DNA from: an uncultured Bacilli bacterium
GTDB taxonomy: Bacteria; Bacillota_I; Bacilli_A; RFN20; CAG-826
Length of the DNA: 64,000 bases
Reading direction: 5' to 3'
Assembly (NCBI GenBank): GCA_934725985.1
Contig: CAKVCX010000001.1
Coordinates: forward strand, 806,001 to 870,000
Of the stretch, positions 42,851 through 52,657 are shown piece after piece. Position numbers and translations under genes: made by a program. Within the stretch, counting starts at the first letter, position 1, and every line of letters starts with the position of its first letter. The notes under the pieces are model-generated. The model saw only the letters and a list, made by a program, of their open reading frames with translations, searched no databases and was not told the origin of the DNA.

Positions 42851-45562
42851 ATGAACAAAATATTGAACATTATCCTTTCATCTTCTTTTGCTTTGTCTTT
42901 GTTTTCTTTTGCTAGTTTGTTTAAGGAAAATAAAAATGGTGAACAATGTTGGAATGGTTTAAAAGCAGTTCCTTCTAGTTATCGTTATTCAACTAGCGAC
43001 ATCAAAGAAGAACCAAAAAACTCAAATGTCTATCCTTTGAATTTTAAATATATGGGGTTAGGTGGCAGTAGTGCCGAGACTAGTTCTATTTGGTATGACT
43101 ATCGAGGTGAAACAATAGATAACGAACCTATAACAGTTGCCATCATTGATTCTGGACTAGACATCTATCATGAAGATTTTTTAACTAAAGAAGCTAGTGG
43201 AGTCAAACTAAGCGAAAGCAATATAGATTCCTATTCCATAATAGATCCAAAAAGTTGTTATATTTACGATACTTCTGAAGGATATTATTCATCTTCGGTT
43301 AGAACTCAAGTTGGAATTAAATATGTCTACGATGATGATATTTATGATTCCGAATATGATGAATATTATTCTCATGGGACCGCTAGTGCGGCTTGCATAG
43401 GAGCCGCTGTTAATGGGGTTGGTGGGTATGGTATAGCGCCTAAAGTCAATCTATTGATCATTAAGATGGATTTTTACTTTACCTCTTTAGATAAAGCCAT
43501 TAGATACGCTAGCGATAACGGCGCTAAAGTCATCAATATGTCTTTAGGGGCTTATGCTGAGAAGTTTACCGATGGTTATGGAGATGAACAGAGTGGAGTT
43601 GCATCAACAACAACTGCTTTAAGTTCCGCGATTTCTTATGCCAATAGCAAGGATGTGGTCGTTGTTGCTTCTGCCGGGAATGAAAAAACAAACCATTATT
43701 CTTATCCAGCTTGTAATGAAGGGGTAGTTGGAGTTGGGGCTTTAGAAAGGGCTTCTGGGACTGTCGCGTCCGATTTTTCTAATTTTAATAAAACTAGCGA
43801 TAAAGCTAGTGGCAATAACAATGTTGATGTTATGGCTCCTGGATATGTATATACCGCTAACGTTCCTCAAAAGGCAGCTAGAACTTCCTCTAGTTCTTTT
43901 ATTGCCGATAGTTATTATTGCGAGACCCAAGGGACTTCCTTTTCTTCTCCTTTAACTTCTGGAGCTATCGCTTTATATAGAGCAAAATATCCTAGCAAGA
44001 CTAGAAGCGAAGTAATAAATGCCTTATATGAATCTTGCATTGATTTAGGGACAAGTGGCTGGGATTATAAATATGGGTATGGAAGAGTAAATGTTAGCGA
44101 TTTTTTAGATGATGGAATTCCCGTTACGCAAGTTAATGTTTCTCCTGCAAACGTAAATTTAAGCATCGATTCAAGTGGGAGAGCAGATACAGTTCAACTG
44201 AGTGCTTCTTTTTTACCCTCTGACGCTAGCGAAGAATATAAAACAGGATTATGGATTTCTAACGACGATAACGTTGCCCTGGTCGATGAAAATACAGGTT
44301 TGGTAACAGCAAATGGGAAAGGAACTACTCAAGTTGTTTTTTTAACCGAAAAGGGGGGCATAGAAGGATATGCAACAGTAGTTGTTAACGATTCTAGACC
44401 AAAAATAACTTCCTTGTCTTTAGAAAATACGCCTATTAAGATGCCTTTTTATGGTGAGCTAGATGTTTCAAGTATAAAAGCTAGTGTTATTTACGAGAAT
44501 GGAAGTCAAAAAGAAGTCAATAACGTTAAATATGAACTTATTGGCGATGCTAAGTCTATTGGTTATAAAAAGGTGGAAGCAACTTATATAGAGAATGGAG
44601 TCAGCGTCAGCTCTTCTTTTAACATTTTTGTAACAAATGAAAACGCCATAAGGAAAGAAATAACTTCGCCTAGTTCCATTACTTCTTTTACTGGAATTAG
44701 CAAGGACAATTATTTTAAGAAAAACGGTGATTCCATTTCTTTGTCTTCTTCAAAAGGAGAAACTATTAATTGGGTCATTGATACGGATGCTTCTTATTTT
44801 GGATATGATGGAAGTGGTTTTTCCTCTCAAATAGGTTCAAAGAAAAACCCTGCCACTTATGCAAAGATTATTTCTAAAGAAACATTTTATAACGTAAATC
44901 AAATTAAAATTAATGGAAGGGTTGCCACTTCTGGAAATGCTTCTATTTCTATTAAGGTGGGCGAAGTTAGTTTTACTAGCGATAACTTATCTTCTATTCC
45001 ATTAAAAACTACAATGAATGAATATTCTTTTAACGGTTTATCTTCCGGAGTTATTGAAATTTCTTATAAAGTAACTTCTGGAGCCGTATTCTTTAATGGC
45101 ATAACCATTTCCATTGAAGGGAAAAGTGGTTATGAATGGAACGGGAATGAGCAGGCCATTTCTTTTATTTCCTATTTAAAAACGTTTTTAGGATCTTGTT
45201 ATCCTGGCTTTGAAGATAAAAGGAAAGAAGTGGCAGTTTTAATAAATGAGTATAATTTTTTGCTTGAGGAAGCTAAATTGGACAACTCGTTTAATGATCT
45301 TTTCGATGATAATGGTTATACAGTAACTGCTTTAGAAAAATTAAAAATGATGGCAAGTCAATACAATAAATCTCTTAAGGAAGGAGAAAGCAAACTGGTT
45401 TTAGAACTTCCTGAAGGGAATTTTAATGGAGAAAGTAATATTGCTTTGAAAGCAAACCAATCTAATAAACAAGCAATTTTAATTCTTGCCATTGCTTCTT
45501 TGTTTTCAATAATTTTTGCCGCTTCATTCTTTTTCATTAAGAAAAAAAGACGTCAACTATAA
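42851..45562 (+). CDS. exported S8 subtilisin-like protease, membrane-anchored
   Basis: 903-residue protease. Signal-like hydrophobic N-terminus (ILNIILSSSFALSLFSF). Subtilase domain about 75-415: catalytic Asp100 in VAIIDSGLD, His175 in YSHGTASA, oxyanion Asn277 in ASAGNE and Ser363 in GTSFSSP. Behind it are a Big2-like module (NVSPANVNLSIDSSGRAD, then NDDNVALVDENTGLVTAN), a bacterial Ig-like module (IKMPFYGELDVS), a ~150-residue beta sandwich and a helical Cys-containing domain. A C-terminal helix (ILILAIASLFSIIFAASFF) with a KKKRRQ tail anchors it. The ATG at 42851 has a weak ribosome binding site. Its target is unknown; processing of neighbouring surface proteins is possible. Confidence 0.92.
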   Translation: MNKILNIILSSSFALSLFSFASLFKENKNGEQCWNGLKAVPSSYRYSTSDIKEEPKNSNVYPLNFKYMGLGGSSAETSSIWYDYRGETIDNEPITVAIIDSGLDIYHEDFLTKEASGVKLSESNIDSYSIIDPKSCYIYDTSEGYYSSSVRTQVGIKYVYDDDIYDSEYDEYYSHGTASAACIGAAVNGVGGYGIAPKVNLLIIKMDFYFTSLDKAIRYASDNGAKVINMSLGAYAEKFTDGYGDEQSGVASTTTALSSAISYANSKDVVVVASAGNEKTNHYSYPACNEGVVGVGALERASGTVASDFSNFNKTSDKASGNNNVDVMAPGYVYTANVPQKAARTSSSSFIADSYYCETQGTSFSSPLTSGAIALYRAKYPSKTRSEVINALYESCIDLGTSGWDYKYGYGRVNVSDFLDDGIPVTQVNVSPANVNLSIDSSGRADTVQLSASFLPSDASEEYKTGLWISNDDNVALVDENTGLVTANGKGTTQVVFLTEKGGIEGYATVVVNDSRPKITSLSLENTPIKMPFYGELDVSSIKASVIYENGSQKEVNNVKYELIGDAKSIGYKKVEATYIENGVSVSSSFNIFVTNENAIRKEITSPSSITSFTGISKDNYFKKNGDSISLSSSKGETINWVIDTDASYFGYDGSGFSSQIGSKKNPATYAKIISKETFYNVNQIKINGRVATSGNASISIKVGEVSFTSDNLSSIPLKTTMNEYSFNGLSSGVIEISYKVTSGAVFFNGITISIEGKSGYEWNGNEQAISFISYLKTFLGSCYPGFEDKRKEVAVLINEYNFLLEEAKLDNSFNDLFDDNGYTVTALEKLKMMASQYNKSLKEGESKLVLELPEGNFNGESNIALKANQSNKQAILILAIASLFSIIFAASFFFIKKKRRQL

Positions 45563-45681
45563 CTAAATGTCGTTAGACCCTTTTTGCTTTAAAAATTTCA
45601 ATAATGACCATGTTTTTTTAAATCTTGACAATTTTTCTATATAAAATACTCTAAAAATGGTTACAGAAAGGAACTTCTATT

Positions 45682-48252
45682 ATGAAATCAAAAAAATTGT
45701 ATTTCTTTCTATCTTTGGCCGGGCTTTCCTCTTTGCTATTTTCTTGTGGAAATGATGTTTCATCTTCTTCTAATGAAAGCAAAGAAATTTCCTCTAGCCA
45801 AACTTCATCAGAGGAATCAATTCTTCCTCCAACATTAAATAAGGATGACTTCTCTTATTTACTAGGAACTTATAATGGAAAACTTGGCAAGCTTACTCTT
45901 GATGAGAAGTTTATCCAAATTGAGGGGAAACAAGAATTGACTTTAATCCCGACTTCCTTAGGAAAAGTAGATGTTTCTACCGACCCAAGTAAAAAGAAAG
46001 AGGTCATTTCAGTAAATTTCGATTCTTCTTTTAATCAGGGTAATTCCTATAGGGCTTATGTTGATTTATATGGCGATGGATTTTTGCATTTAGATAAAAC
46101 TAACGAAGATGCCTTTATTACTTTAGGCACATTCCAACCTGATGTTTCGAAATATGCTGGGTCATATTCCGCCTATGGAGATTCAAGTTCTTATAACATC
46201 TATACGGTTTTAGATGGGCAGTTCGATTATGAAAGAAATGTTAACTTGGCTGCCAGAGTTTCTGGATATGATGGAATTTGGAGTTATGAACAAAATTGGT
46301 CATATGTATCTAGGCTGAGGGAAGACAATTCCAATGTTTTTGAACCTACAATTGTTACAACTTTGGAATTAACGGATTCTGATAACTATGGATATGGGGA
46401 AGAAAGAATTGACGTAATCGAAGATGAGAGTGGGAATAAAACCATTAGACTATTTGAAAGCCAATATAATAGCGTTTCTAATTATCTAGATCCCGGAGCC
46501 TTAAACGGATTTAATGTCTTTGATGGAACAAAATCAATTGCCTTATCAATGGATCCTGATAATAAAACTTTAACATTTGGAGATTTTACGGGCACTTATG
46601 TAACTAAAATTGATGAAGAAGGCATGAAAGTAGATGTTACCTCTTCCTCTTCGACATTGTCATTTAGAATCGGTAGCCATTATATTAAAGTTAGCAAAGA
46701 CAATGAAACTAGTTTATATCCAGTCGATAATGTTTCTAGTTTAAAAGGGGAATATTCTAAAGACGGGGAAGTAATAAAAATTACTGTTGACGATGAAAAT
46801 AATTTGCAATTGAGCGTCAATGAAGTAGCCATAAATCCTAATTATATAATTTATAATAAAAGAAAGGCTCTTTCTTTCTCATACAATAATAAAAATTATA
46901 TAGTTGCGCCAGATAATGATGAAAATGAATCATCAATATTGGTTTCTATCGATGGCAATATTTCTTATTATATAAATGAGTCTTTGTATTTATCTTTATT
47001 CATCGATGAATTTGTTGCCCATGACGAAAAGAATCAATTTAATTTAACCGTTGATTCTGATTTATCTTTTAAAATAGGTGAAAAAACCGGTAAGTTTGCT
47101 TTTTCTTACTGGCATGGAGATAAATATCCTAGCTTAGTGGGCAATTTAGAATCTACTCCTTATACTTTAAGCTTGGTTCAATCCGATATTGGTTATTATT
47201 CGTTAAATAAGGGAGAAGAAGAAATTAATCTTTATAGCAAAAAGATTTTAGACAAAGTTTATGGAGACTATTCTTCTAATGGTAGGGATAATTTCAGTTT
47301 ATCTACTTCCTTTTTAACAGTAGGAGATAAGGAAGCCCCCTATGAATTCGATCCATTCTATCAAGTAGGAACCGGAACTTATTTATTTGCTATTTCTAGC
47401 AATGGGCAGACTTATAAGAACAACCTTAACGGTACTTTCTATACGGATGATGCCTATTATATTAGAAAATCATTATTTGCCGAGCTAGCTGGCACTTATT
47501 CTTTATATGGGAAATATGGAATCGAAAATATTAAATTCACCGCGGACGGGCATTTATATTTAGATACGGTTAACCAAGATAAAACCGGTTTAATTAAAGA
47601 TGTTGAATATGATTATTCCATCATAACTCAGCCAAGTAGCGATAACAAAGCCATGTTGGCGTTTAACTATAACGAAGATACTTCGATCTTTATTTATTTC
47701 CATAATGGATATGTAACCATTGCTAGTTTAAATTATTATGAACAAGACATTTTAAGCACATGGGGTACTTATGCCGATGCCAATCTAACCAATGTCTTAT
47801 ACGTCCAAAATAATAAGATTTACTTAAATGGAACTGATTTGCCTATTCTTTCTAGAACAAAGGAGGGCGATTCTAAAGTAGTAACTACAAGCCAAGGTAC
47901 TTTTACTTTTAAAGGTGATGGGAATGTTACTTATAAAGATGGAGAATCAAGTGTTGAATTAACAAAGAAATTAGATTATTTGGATTTTGATAAATTTGTT
48001 GGTAACTATACAGTTGATGATAAAACTTTCTCTTTCGAGAAGGATGAAATTAGCGGTTATGCCTTAACTGTTGATGGAATTAGCTATGGGCTAGATTCTA
48101 TGTTCATTACTAATTACAATGGCTCATTGACATTAGTAGTTAGTGTCTTCTTATCTAAATATAGGTTATCGATTAACTTAAGTAGCGGTGAAGTTAGCCC
48201 TAGCTATGATGCAGGCAGTTTGCCACCTCCGCCACCCTTACCAAGACAATAA
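45682..48252 (+). CDS. large lipoprotein built of G-x-Y repeat modules
   Basis: 856-residue lipoprotein: signal peptide and lipobox LLFSC (Cys22), Ser-rich linker, and then a series of similar ~80-100-residue modules. Each begins with a hydrophobic residue, Gly-x-Tyr and a beta-hairpin: LLGTYNGKLGKLTLD, YAGSYSAYGDSS, FTGTYVTKID, LKGEYSKDGEVIKITVD, VYGDYSSNGRDN, LAGTYSLYGKYG, TWGTYADANLTN and FVGNYTVDDKTF. The look is that of lipocalin- or YceI-like small beta barrels, but I do not recognise the family. A Pro-rich end (PPPPPLP) closes it. No catalytic motif. Probably a cell-surface binding protein. A TTGACA lies about 55 bases upstream. Confidence 0.72.
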   Translation: MKSKKLYFFLSLAGLSSLLFSCGNDVSSSSNESKEISSSQTSSEESILPPTLNKDDFSYLLGTYNGKLGKLTLDEKFIQIEGKQELTLIPTSLGKVDVSTDPSKKKEVISVNFDSSFNQGNSYRAYVDLYGDGFLHLDKTNEDAFITLGTFQPDVSKYAGSYSAYGDSSSYNIYTVLDGQFDYERNVNLAARVSGYDGIWSYEQNWSYVSRLREDNSNVFEPTIVTTLELTDSDNYGYGEERIDVIEDESGNKTIRLFESQYNSVSNYLDPGALNGFNVFDGTKSIALSMDPDNKTLTFGDFTGTYVTKIDEEGMKVDVTSSSSTLSFRIGSHYIKVSKDNETSLYPVDNVSSLKGEYSKDGEVIKITVDDENNLQLSVNEVAINPNYIIYNKRKALSFSYNNKNYIVAPDNDENESSILVSIDGNISYYINESLYLSLFIDEFVAHDEKNQFNLTVDSDLSFKIGEKTGKFAFSYWHGDKYPSLVGNLESTPYTLSLVQSDIGYYSLNKGEEEINLYSKKILDKVYGDYSSNGRDNFSLSTSFLTVGDKEAPYEFDPFYQVGTGTYLFAISSNGQTYKNNLNGTFYTDDAYYIRKSLFAELAGTYSLYGKYGIENIKFTADGHLYLDTVNQDKTGLIKDVEYDYSIITQPSSDNKAMLAFNYNEDTSIFIYFHNGYVTIASLNYYEQDILSTWGTYADANLTNVLYVQNNKIYLNGTDLPILSRTKEGDSKVVTTSQGTFTFKGDGNVTYKDGESSVELTKKLDYLDFDKFVGNYTVDDKTFSFEKDEISGYALTVDGISYGLDSMFITNYNGSLTLVVSVFLSKYRLSINLSSGEVSPSYDAGSLPPPPPLPRQ

Positions 48253-48268
48253 TTATTGCTTTTAAAAG

Positions 48269-48308
48269 AACGCATCTAAAATAACATTTGGGTGCGTTTT
48301 CTTTTTTG
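48269..48308 (+). terminator. terminator behind the repeat lipoprotein gene
   Basis: AACGCATC (48269-48276) pairs with GGTGCGTT (48291-48298) with one G-U pair and a 14-base loop, followed by TTCTTTTTT. Confidence 0.78.
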
Positions 48309-48331
48309 TTTTATCATTTTGATGTTAGTTT

Positions 48332-48994
48332 ATGAATGAATTTCTAAAGCGTTTTAAAAATGTAAAGGGTGCTATCTTTGATTTGGATGGTACTTTAATT
48401 GACTCTATGAATGTTTGGAGAGATATAGACATTGAATTCTTTTCTAGGCATGGCCTAGTTTACGAAGATAGCTATCAAAAAGCTATCGGACATAAAGGAT
48501 TAAAAGAAATTGCTAAATATACAAAGGAAGCGTATTCCTTAGAAGAAAGCGAAGAAGAAATAGTCTCTATTTGGCTAGATATGGCTAAAGACTATTATGA
48601 AAACAAAATAAATCTAAAGCCAGGAGTCAAAGGTTTTTTGCAATATTTAAAAAGCAATAACATAAAAATAGGTTTAGCAACATCGAATTCTTTAGAACTT
48701 ACTTTATCTATTTTAAATCGACATGGCATTTATTCTTATTTTGACAAAATCTTGACTGTCAACGAATTAAAGGCCGACAAGTCTAGTCCTTTAATATATT
48801 TGACCATTGCTTCATATTTCAATTTAGTTCCAAATCAATGTGCTGTTTTTGAAGATTTAATAACTGGAATTAAAACTGCTAAAGAAGCAGGGTTTATTAC
48901 AGTAGGTGTAGAAGATAAATCTAGTCTAGATAAAAAAGAAGAAATTAAAAATATTTCCTCTTTTTATATTAAAGATTTTTTCTCATTTCTATAA
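48332..48994 (+). CDS. HAD-family phosphatase, beta-phosphoglucomutase-like
   Basis: 220-residue haloacid dehalogenase-superfamily enzyme, probably a sugar-phosphate phosphatase or phosphoglucomutase. Motif I IFDLDGTLIDS (Asp17 nucleophile, Asp19), motif II LATSN, and motif III/IV around KADKSSP and VFEDLITGI. A four-helix cap lies between residues about 25 and 90. No signal peptide. The ATG has no clear ribosome binding site. The substrate cannot be read from the sequence. Confidence 0.88.
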   Translation: MNEFLKRFKNVKGAIFDLDGTLIDSMNVWRDIDIEFFSRHGLVYEDSYQKAIGHKGLKEIAKYTKEAYSLEESEEEIVSIWLDMAKDYYENKINLKPGVKGFLQYLKSNNIKIGLATSNSLELTLSILNRHGIYSYFDKILTVNELKADKSSPLIYLTIASYFNLVPNQCAVFEDLITGIKTAKEAGFITVGVEDKSSLDKKEEIKNISSFYIKDFFSFL

Positions 48995-49135
48995 AATTAA
49001 GTCATTATCGTATATTTTGAATATCTTTTGTTTAGTTAGCTTAAACTATTTTTTTCTTGTTGATAAATTCGTGCTTGAAATTCTATTGATTTTGACTATA
49101 ACTATAACGTCAATTTTTAAGGTTTAGGTATTTTT

Positions 49136-51190
49136 ATGGAAAAAAGAATCAAAAAATTAGCCTTGTTAGCCCTTCTTCCTGTTGCAGGTCTTGCCGGAGT
49201 AGTTACTTATGCTTCCGTAAACGCAGGAACTCCATTAACAATTAACGCGGAAAACAAAGATTACAAGTTAAGCTTTGGGAAAGACGACTTTAAAGGTGTT
49301 TTAAAGTCTGGTTCAAAATATAGTTATGAAAAGTATGTTGCTACTTTAAAAACCGAGCTAGGCAATGAAGTTGAATTTGAATCTAAAGGCGAAAAAATAA
49401 TTACCTCTTCTCTTCAAGATGATGAGATATTCATCGTTAAGGGGCAAGGAAGCATTTATAATTCAACAGCTATTTCTGGTATTAAAAAAATAGCTTTTAA
49501 GCTTGCTTCTAGAGGTTATGAAGATTGCACTATAGATTTAAAATTTGGTTTTGATAAGGATAATCTAAGCCAAAGTTATAGCTATTATACGAAGAAAAAT
49601 GGCGAATACGAGGTTACTTTCGATAAAGTAACCCCATCTTATTTTAATCTAGAATTAGGTGGACAAACTTATTTTTCAAAATTAGAAATAACCTATTCGT
49701 GTACTGAGCAAACCAACAATCTTGGAAGCATTACCGTTAATAATGCCTCTGAATTAAAACAAGCTTTGGCCTATCATTCTCACTTTAATAGTAATTCCTC
49801 CATTGTTTTAGGGTCTGATATCGGATTGGCTGATTATTTAAAATTCCAAGGTGAGAATTCTCCTAAGGTATTCAACATTGATTTAAATGGTCACGTTATT
49901 AAAGGGCTTAAGAAGAGCGAAGACGCTTCAAGCATATTTAACGATGCTAGAACAGAGGATAGCCAAGCGGCAATAACCTCCAATTCTTTAATAAAAATTA
50001 GATCAAATGCGAATGTCATTATTTCTGGCAATGGTTCAATCCTTTCTAACGGGACCGACACCTTTGTTGCTGAAATGGGTGATAGCATATATGAAACTAC
50101 TAGTTCATCTTTAACCATTAATGATGGAAATTTTGTTAGTGGGTTTGATACTAATTGTCTTTATATTAACGCTGATAATGTAAGTACCCATAAAGCCGGG
50201 AACATTGTAATTAATGGCGGCACTTTCTCTAATGAAGGCGGCGGACGTAATATGTTGTTAAATATCACGGATAGCACCGTGGTAGGGACTTTCATGGTTA
50301 ATGGCGGGTCTTTCTATGACTTTAATCCTGCTAATGGAGATTACGGGCATACAGATGCTTCTACCGACAATAAAAAATCATTCCTCGATGAATTCCATGA
50401 AGTTGCTTCAACAGTTGATGGAACTCATACTATTTATACAGTTTCTAATAAGAGCAAAGAAATATCATTAACTAGCGAAGTTACGTTAAGTTCAAAACTA
50501 ACTTATGCTGATTCTAAAGAAGAAGTCACTATAAACGGGAATGGGAAAACCATAAGCGTTACTTCTGATTTTGCCAATAATAATGCTGTTTTAATTAATG
50601 CCAAAGGCAATTTAACTATTAACGATTTAACTATAGATATGGCTAACGCTGTTGGTGTTTGGGGTATTCAAGCCTTAGGTGACATTACTTTAAATAACGT
50701 TAATATCATTAATGTCGACCATGCCAATAAATATATTTATACTCTTAATGTTTATGGCGGTGGGAACGCCAAATTCGTTGATTGTAACATTGCTGCTGCA
50801 AAAAATATGTGTAATAAAAATTATGGCTGTGTCGATATTTGGTTTGGCGATGGTAGGAATGCCATTATTCAAGGCGGGAACTACGGATCGATATTTGTTA
50901 ATTCTTCCGAAGGTTCTGGATTGCTTCACGCTGGAAAGTTAACTATTGAATCTTCAAGCGATCATGTGACTAAAATTGATTCAGTCACCTTAGAAGGGGA
51001 GATTAATAAAAAGAATAAGCTAGTGTGCGATGGTTTTACTTATGTAATAGAGGGAGCGTATATGTCTGCTATTTTAGAAGGGAACGATTCTTCTTATTGC
51101 ACGGTGAATAAACTTATTAAAAATCCTCAAAATTTGGATTTAACAAAATATGCCGATTTAACCGGCAAGACCGTTTCTAAAGCTGCTTAA
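49136..51190 (+). CDS. exported beta-helix protein, unknown function
   Basis: 684-residue exported protein. Signal peptide IKKLALLALLPVAGLAGVVTY. The first ~150 mature residues form a beta module that resembles the exported protein at 9454. The rest reads as a right-handed beta-helix of pectate-lyase type, with repeated strands such as LTINDGNFVSGFD, VINGGTFSNEGG, MVNGGSFYDF and LTINDLTIDMANAVG. No lipobox, anchor or LPXTG was seen. No catalytic residues can be named; adhesin-like or carbohydrate-binding roles are possible. Ribosome binding site TAAGG/TAGG. It has its own terminator. Confidence 0.75.
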   Translation: MEKRIKKLALLALLPVAGLAGVVTYASVNAGTPLTINAENKDYKLSFGKDDFKGVLKSGSKYSYEKYVATLKTELGNEVEFESKGEKIITSSLQDDEIFIVKGQGSIYNSTAISGIKKIAFKLASRGYEDCTIDLKFGFDKDNLSQSYSYYTKKNGEYEVTFDKVTPSYFNLELGGQTYFSKLEITYSCTEQTNNLGSITVNNASELKQALAYHSHFNSNSSIVLGSDIGLADYLKFQGENSPKVFNIDLNGHVIKGLKKSEDASSIFNDARTEDSQAAITSNSLIKIRSNANVIISGNGSILSNGTDTFVAEMGDSIYETTSSSLTINDGNFVSGFDTNCLYINADNVSTHKAGNIVINGGTFSNEGGGRNMLLNITDSTVVGTFMVNGGSFYDFNPANGDYGHTDASTDNKKSFLDEFHEVASTVDGTHTIYTVSNKSKEISLTSEVTLSSKLTYADSKEEVTINGNGKTISVTSDFANNNAVLINAKGNLTINDLTIDMANAVGVWGIQALGDITLNNVNIINVDHANKYIYTLNVYGGGNAKFVDCNIAAAKNMCNKNYGCVDIWFGDGRNAIIQGGNYGSIFVNSSEGSGLLHAGKLTIESSSDHVTKIDSVTLEGEINKKNKLVCDGFTYVIEGAYMSAILEGNDSSYCTVNKLIKNPQNLDLTKYADLTGKTVSKAA

Positions 51191-51212
51191 AGTATTTATT
51201 TAAAAATTAATG

Positions 51213-51250
51213 AAAGGCATGGGTGAATTTAAGTCATCGATGCCTTTTTG
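51213..51250 (+). terminator. terminator behind the exported beta-helix gene
   Basis: AAAGGCAT (51213-51220) pairs with ATGCCTTT (51240-51247) around a 19-base loop and continues into TTTTG. The long loop makes it weaker than the others. Confidence 0.7.
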
Positions 51251-51251
51251 T

Positions 51252-51280
51252 TTTAAATCAATAAATGGATTTGGTAAAAT
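51252..51280 (+). promoter_or_regulatory. possible promoter giving a leaderless endonuclease mRNA
   Basis: TTTAAA (51252-51257) and TAAAAT (51275-51280) are 17 bases apart. The -10 box ends 6 bases before the ATG at 51287, which has no Shine-Dalgarno sequence, so the mRNA may start at the initiation codon. Confidence 0.45.
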
Positions 51281-51286
51281 TTGAAC

Positions 51287-52657
51287 ATGCGTTCCCGTTT
51301 ATTTTTAAAAAGTATTGCCTTATTTTCTTCTTTTTTAATTTTATCCGCTTTTTGTTTAGGTTTAGCTTCCAATTTAAATTTAAAAGAAGGAAAAGCCGGC
51401 GAAATTTTTGATTATGATTTTACGGAGGATTTTTCTTCCTATGTCGCCTCGACTAGTTACATAAATGAAAAAACATATGGCAATTTCAAAGGCGTGGGCT
51501 GCGTTTCAACTACATCTTCATATGCAATAGATGGCAATACATTTGTCATGAAATTAAATAAAGGAGAAGCGAATGCCTCTAGACAACTGTTTATCGATAC
51601 AACCGGATATGCAAAAATTGTCTTTGACATAAAATTGACTACGCCTAGTAAAACTTATGTTGATTTGGGGTGTAATCTTCCTATCATTACCGATGAAACT
51701 AATGCAAAAGGCATCGTTTATACAAAAGGATATAAAGAAGTAATAGTAACTTTTTCTTCCTTTTCTACGCCTGAAAATAATTATTTTGTCGGAATCGATA
51801 ATGTCGAATTTTATAAACTATCAAAAGAATCTACTCCCTCCAAACCCATTTATACGGCAAATAATTATTATTATCATAAAATAGAGAGTTCTCTTGATGT
51901 AATAACTGATTTAGCCCTCATTATAAGAAACAATGTGAAATACGTTCGTTTTGATGAATCGACATCTATAAATATCCATAATTATTCAAAAGGCGGCCAA
52001 TTTATTTTTTATGATAGCAGCGACGTAATTTATCCTGAGATAGGTTGGCCGGAAAATGGGGTTTTTACGGTTGATGGTTCTTCTTATTATTTAGACAGGG
52101 AACATGTTTGGCCTTGTTCAAATATGAAAATCAAACCAGCTGGTGGGTCTAGAAGCGTGTCTTCATTTTCTGATTTTGTAAGAAACGAAGACGATTCTTA
52201 TGATTATCGACCATCCTCTTCTAATAGAGGTCATTTTAGCGATATGCATAATTTAATTACGGCCACAAGGGAAGCCAATCAAAATTTGCATAACGATAAT
52301 TTCTTTAAAGATGAAAAAGGCAATAGTAAAACCCCCTATAAAGAGAATGGATTTTTTTATCCAGGCGATGAATTTAAAGGGGACGTGGCACGGATTTTGT
52401 TTTACATGAGTTTAATGTATCCATATTTGACATTAGGGGATGAAACTAATTTGAAGGGTTCTATTTTTTATGGCGACTTAGAAACATTAAGAAGATGGGA
52501 CAAAGAAGACCCTGTTTCGCAAGAAGAGATAGATAGAAACAATTTAATTTTCAAAAAGCAAAGAAACCGTAATCCTTTTATAGACCTATATGAAATCAAT
52601 ATTGCCGATATAGTATTTGCTAATGGGGACGTAGAAGTACCTGTTGCTACAAATTGA
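51287..52657 (+). CDS. exported endonuclease I family nuclease
   Basis: 456-residue exported nuclease. Signal peptide LFLKSIALFSSFLILSAFCL. The N-terminal ~150 residues are a beta sandwich (DYDFTEDFSSYVAST), the C-terminal ~250 the endonuclease I domain: LDREHVWPCSNM with catalytic-region Asp270, Arg271 and His273, then GHFSDMHNLITATREANQNL with His321 and the downstream Asn. This is the EndA/BsnA-type non-specific secreted nuclease, probably used to feed on extracellular DNA. The preferred start is the ATG at 51287, two codons after a TTG. Confidence 0.9.
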   Translation: MRSRLFLKSIALFSSFLILSAFCLGLASNLNLKEGKAGEIFDYDFTEDFSSYVASTSYINEKTYGNFKGVGCVSTTSSYAIDGNTFVMKLNKGEANASRQLFIDTTGYAKIVFDIKLTTPSKTYVDLGCNLPIITDETNAKGIVYTKGYKEVIVTFSSFSTPENNYFVGIDNVEFYKLSKESTPSKPIYTANNYYYHKIESSLDVITDLALIIRNNVKYVRFDESTSINIHNYSKGGQFIFYDSSDVIYPEIGWPENGVFTVDGSSYYLDREHVWPCSNMKIKPAGGSRSVSSFSDFVRNEDDSYDYRPSSSNRGHFSDMHNLITATREANQNLHNDNFFKDEKGNSKTPYKENGFFYPGDEFKGDVARILFYMSLMYPYLTLGDETNLKGSIFYGDLETLRRWDKEDPVSQEEIDRNNLIFKKQRNRNPFIDLYEINIADIVFANGDVEVPVATN

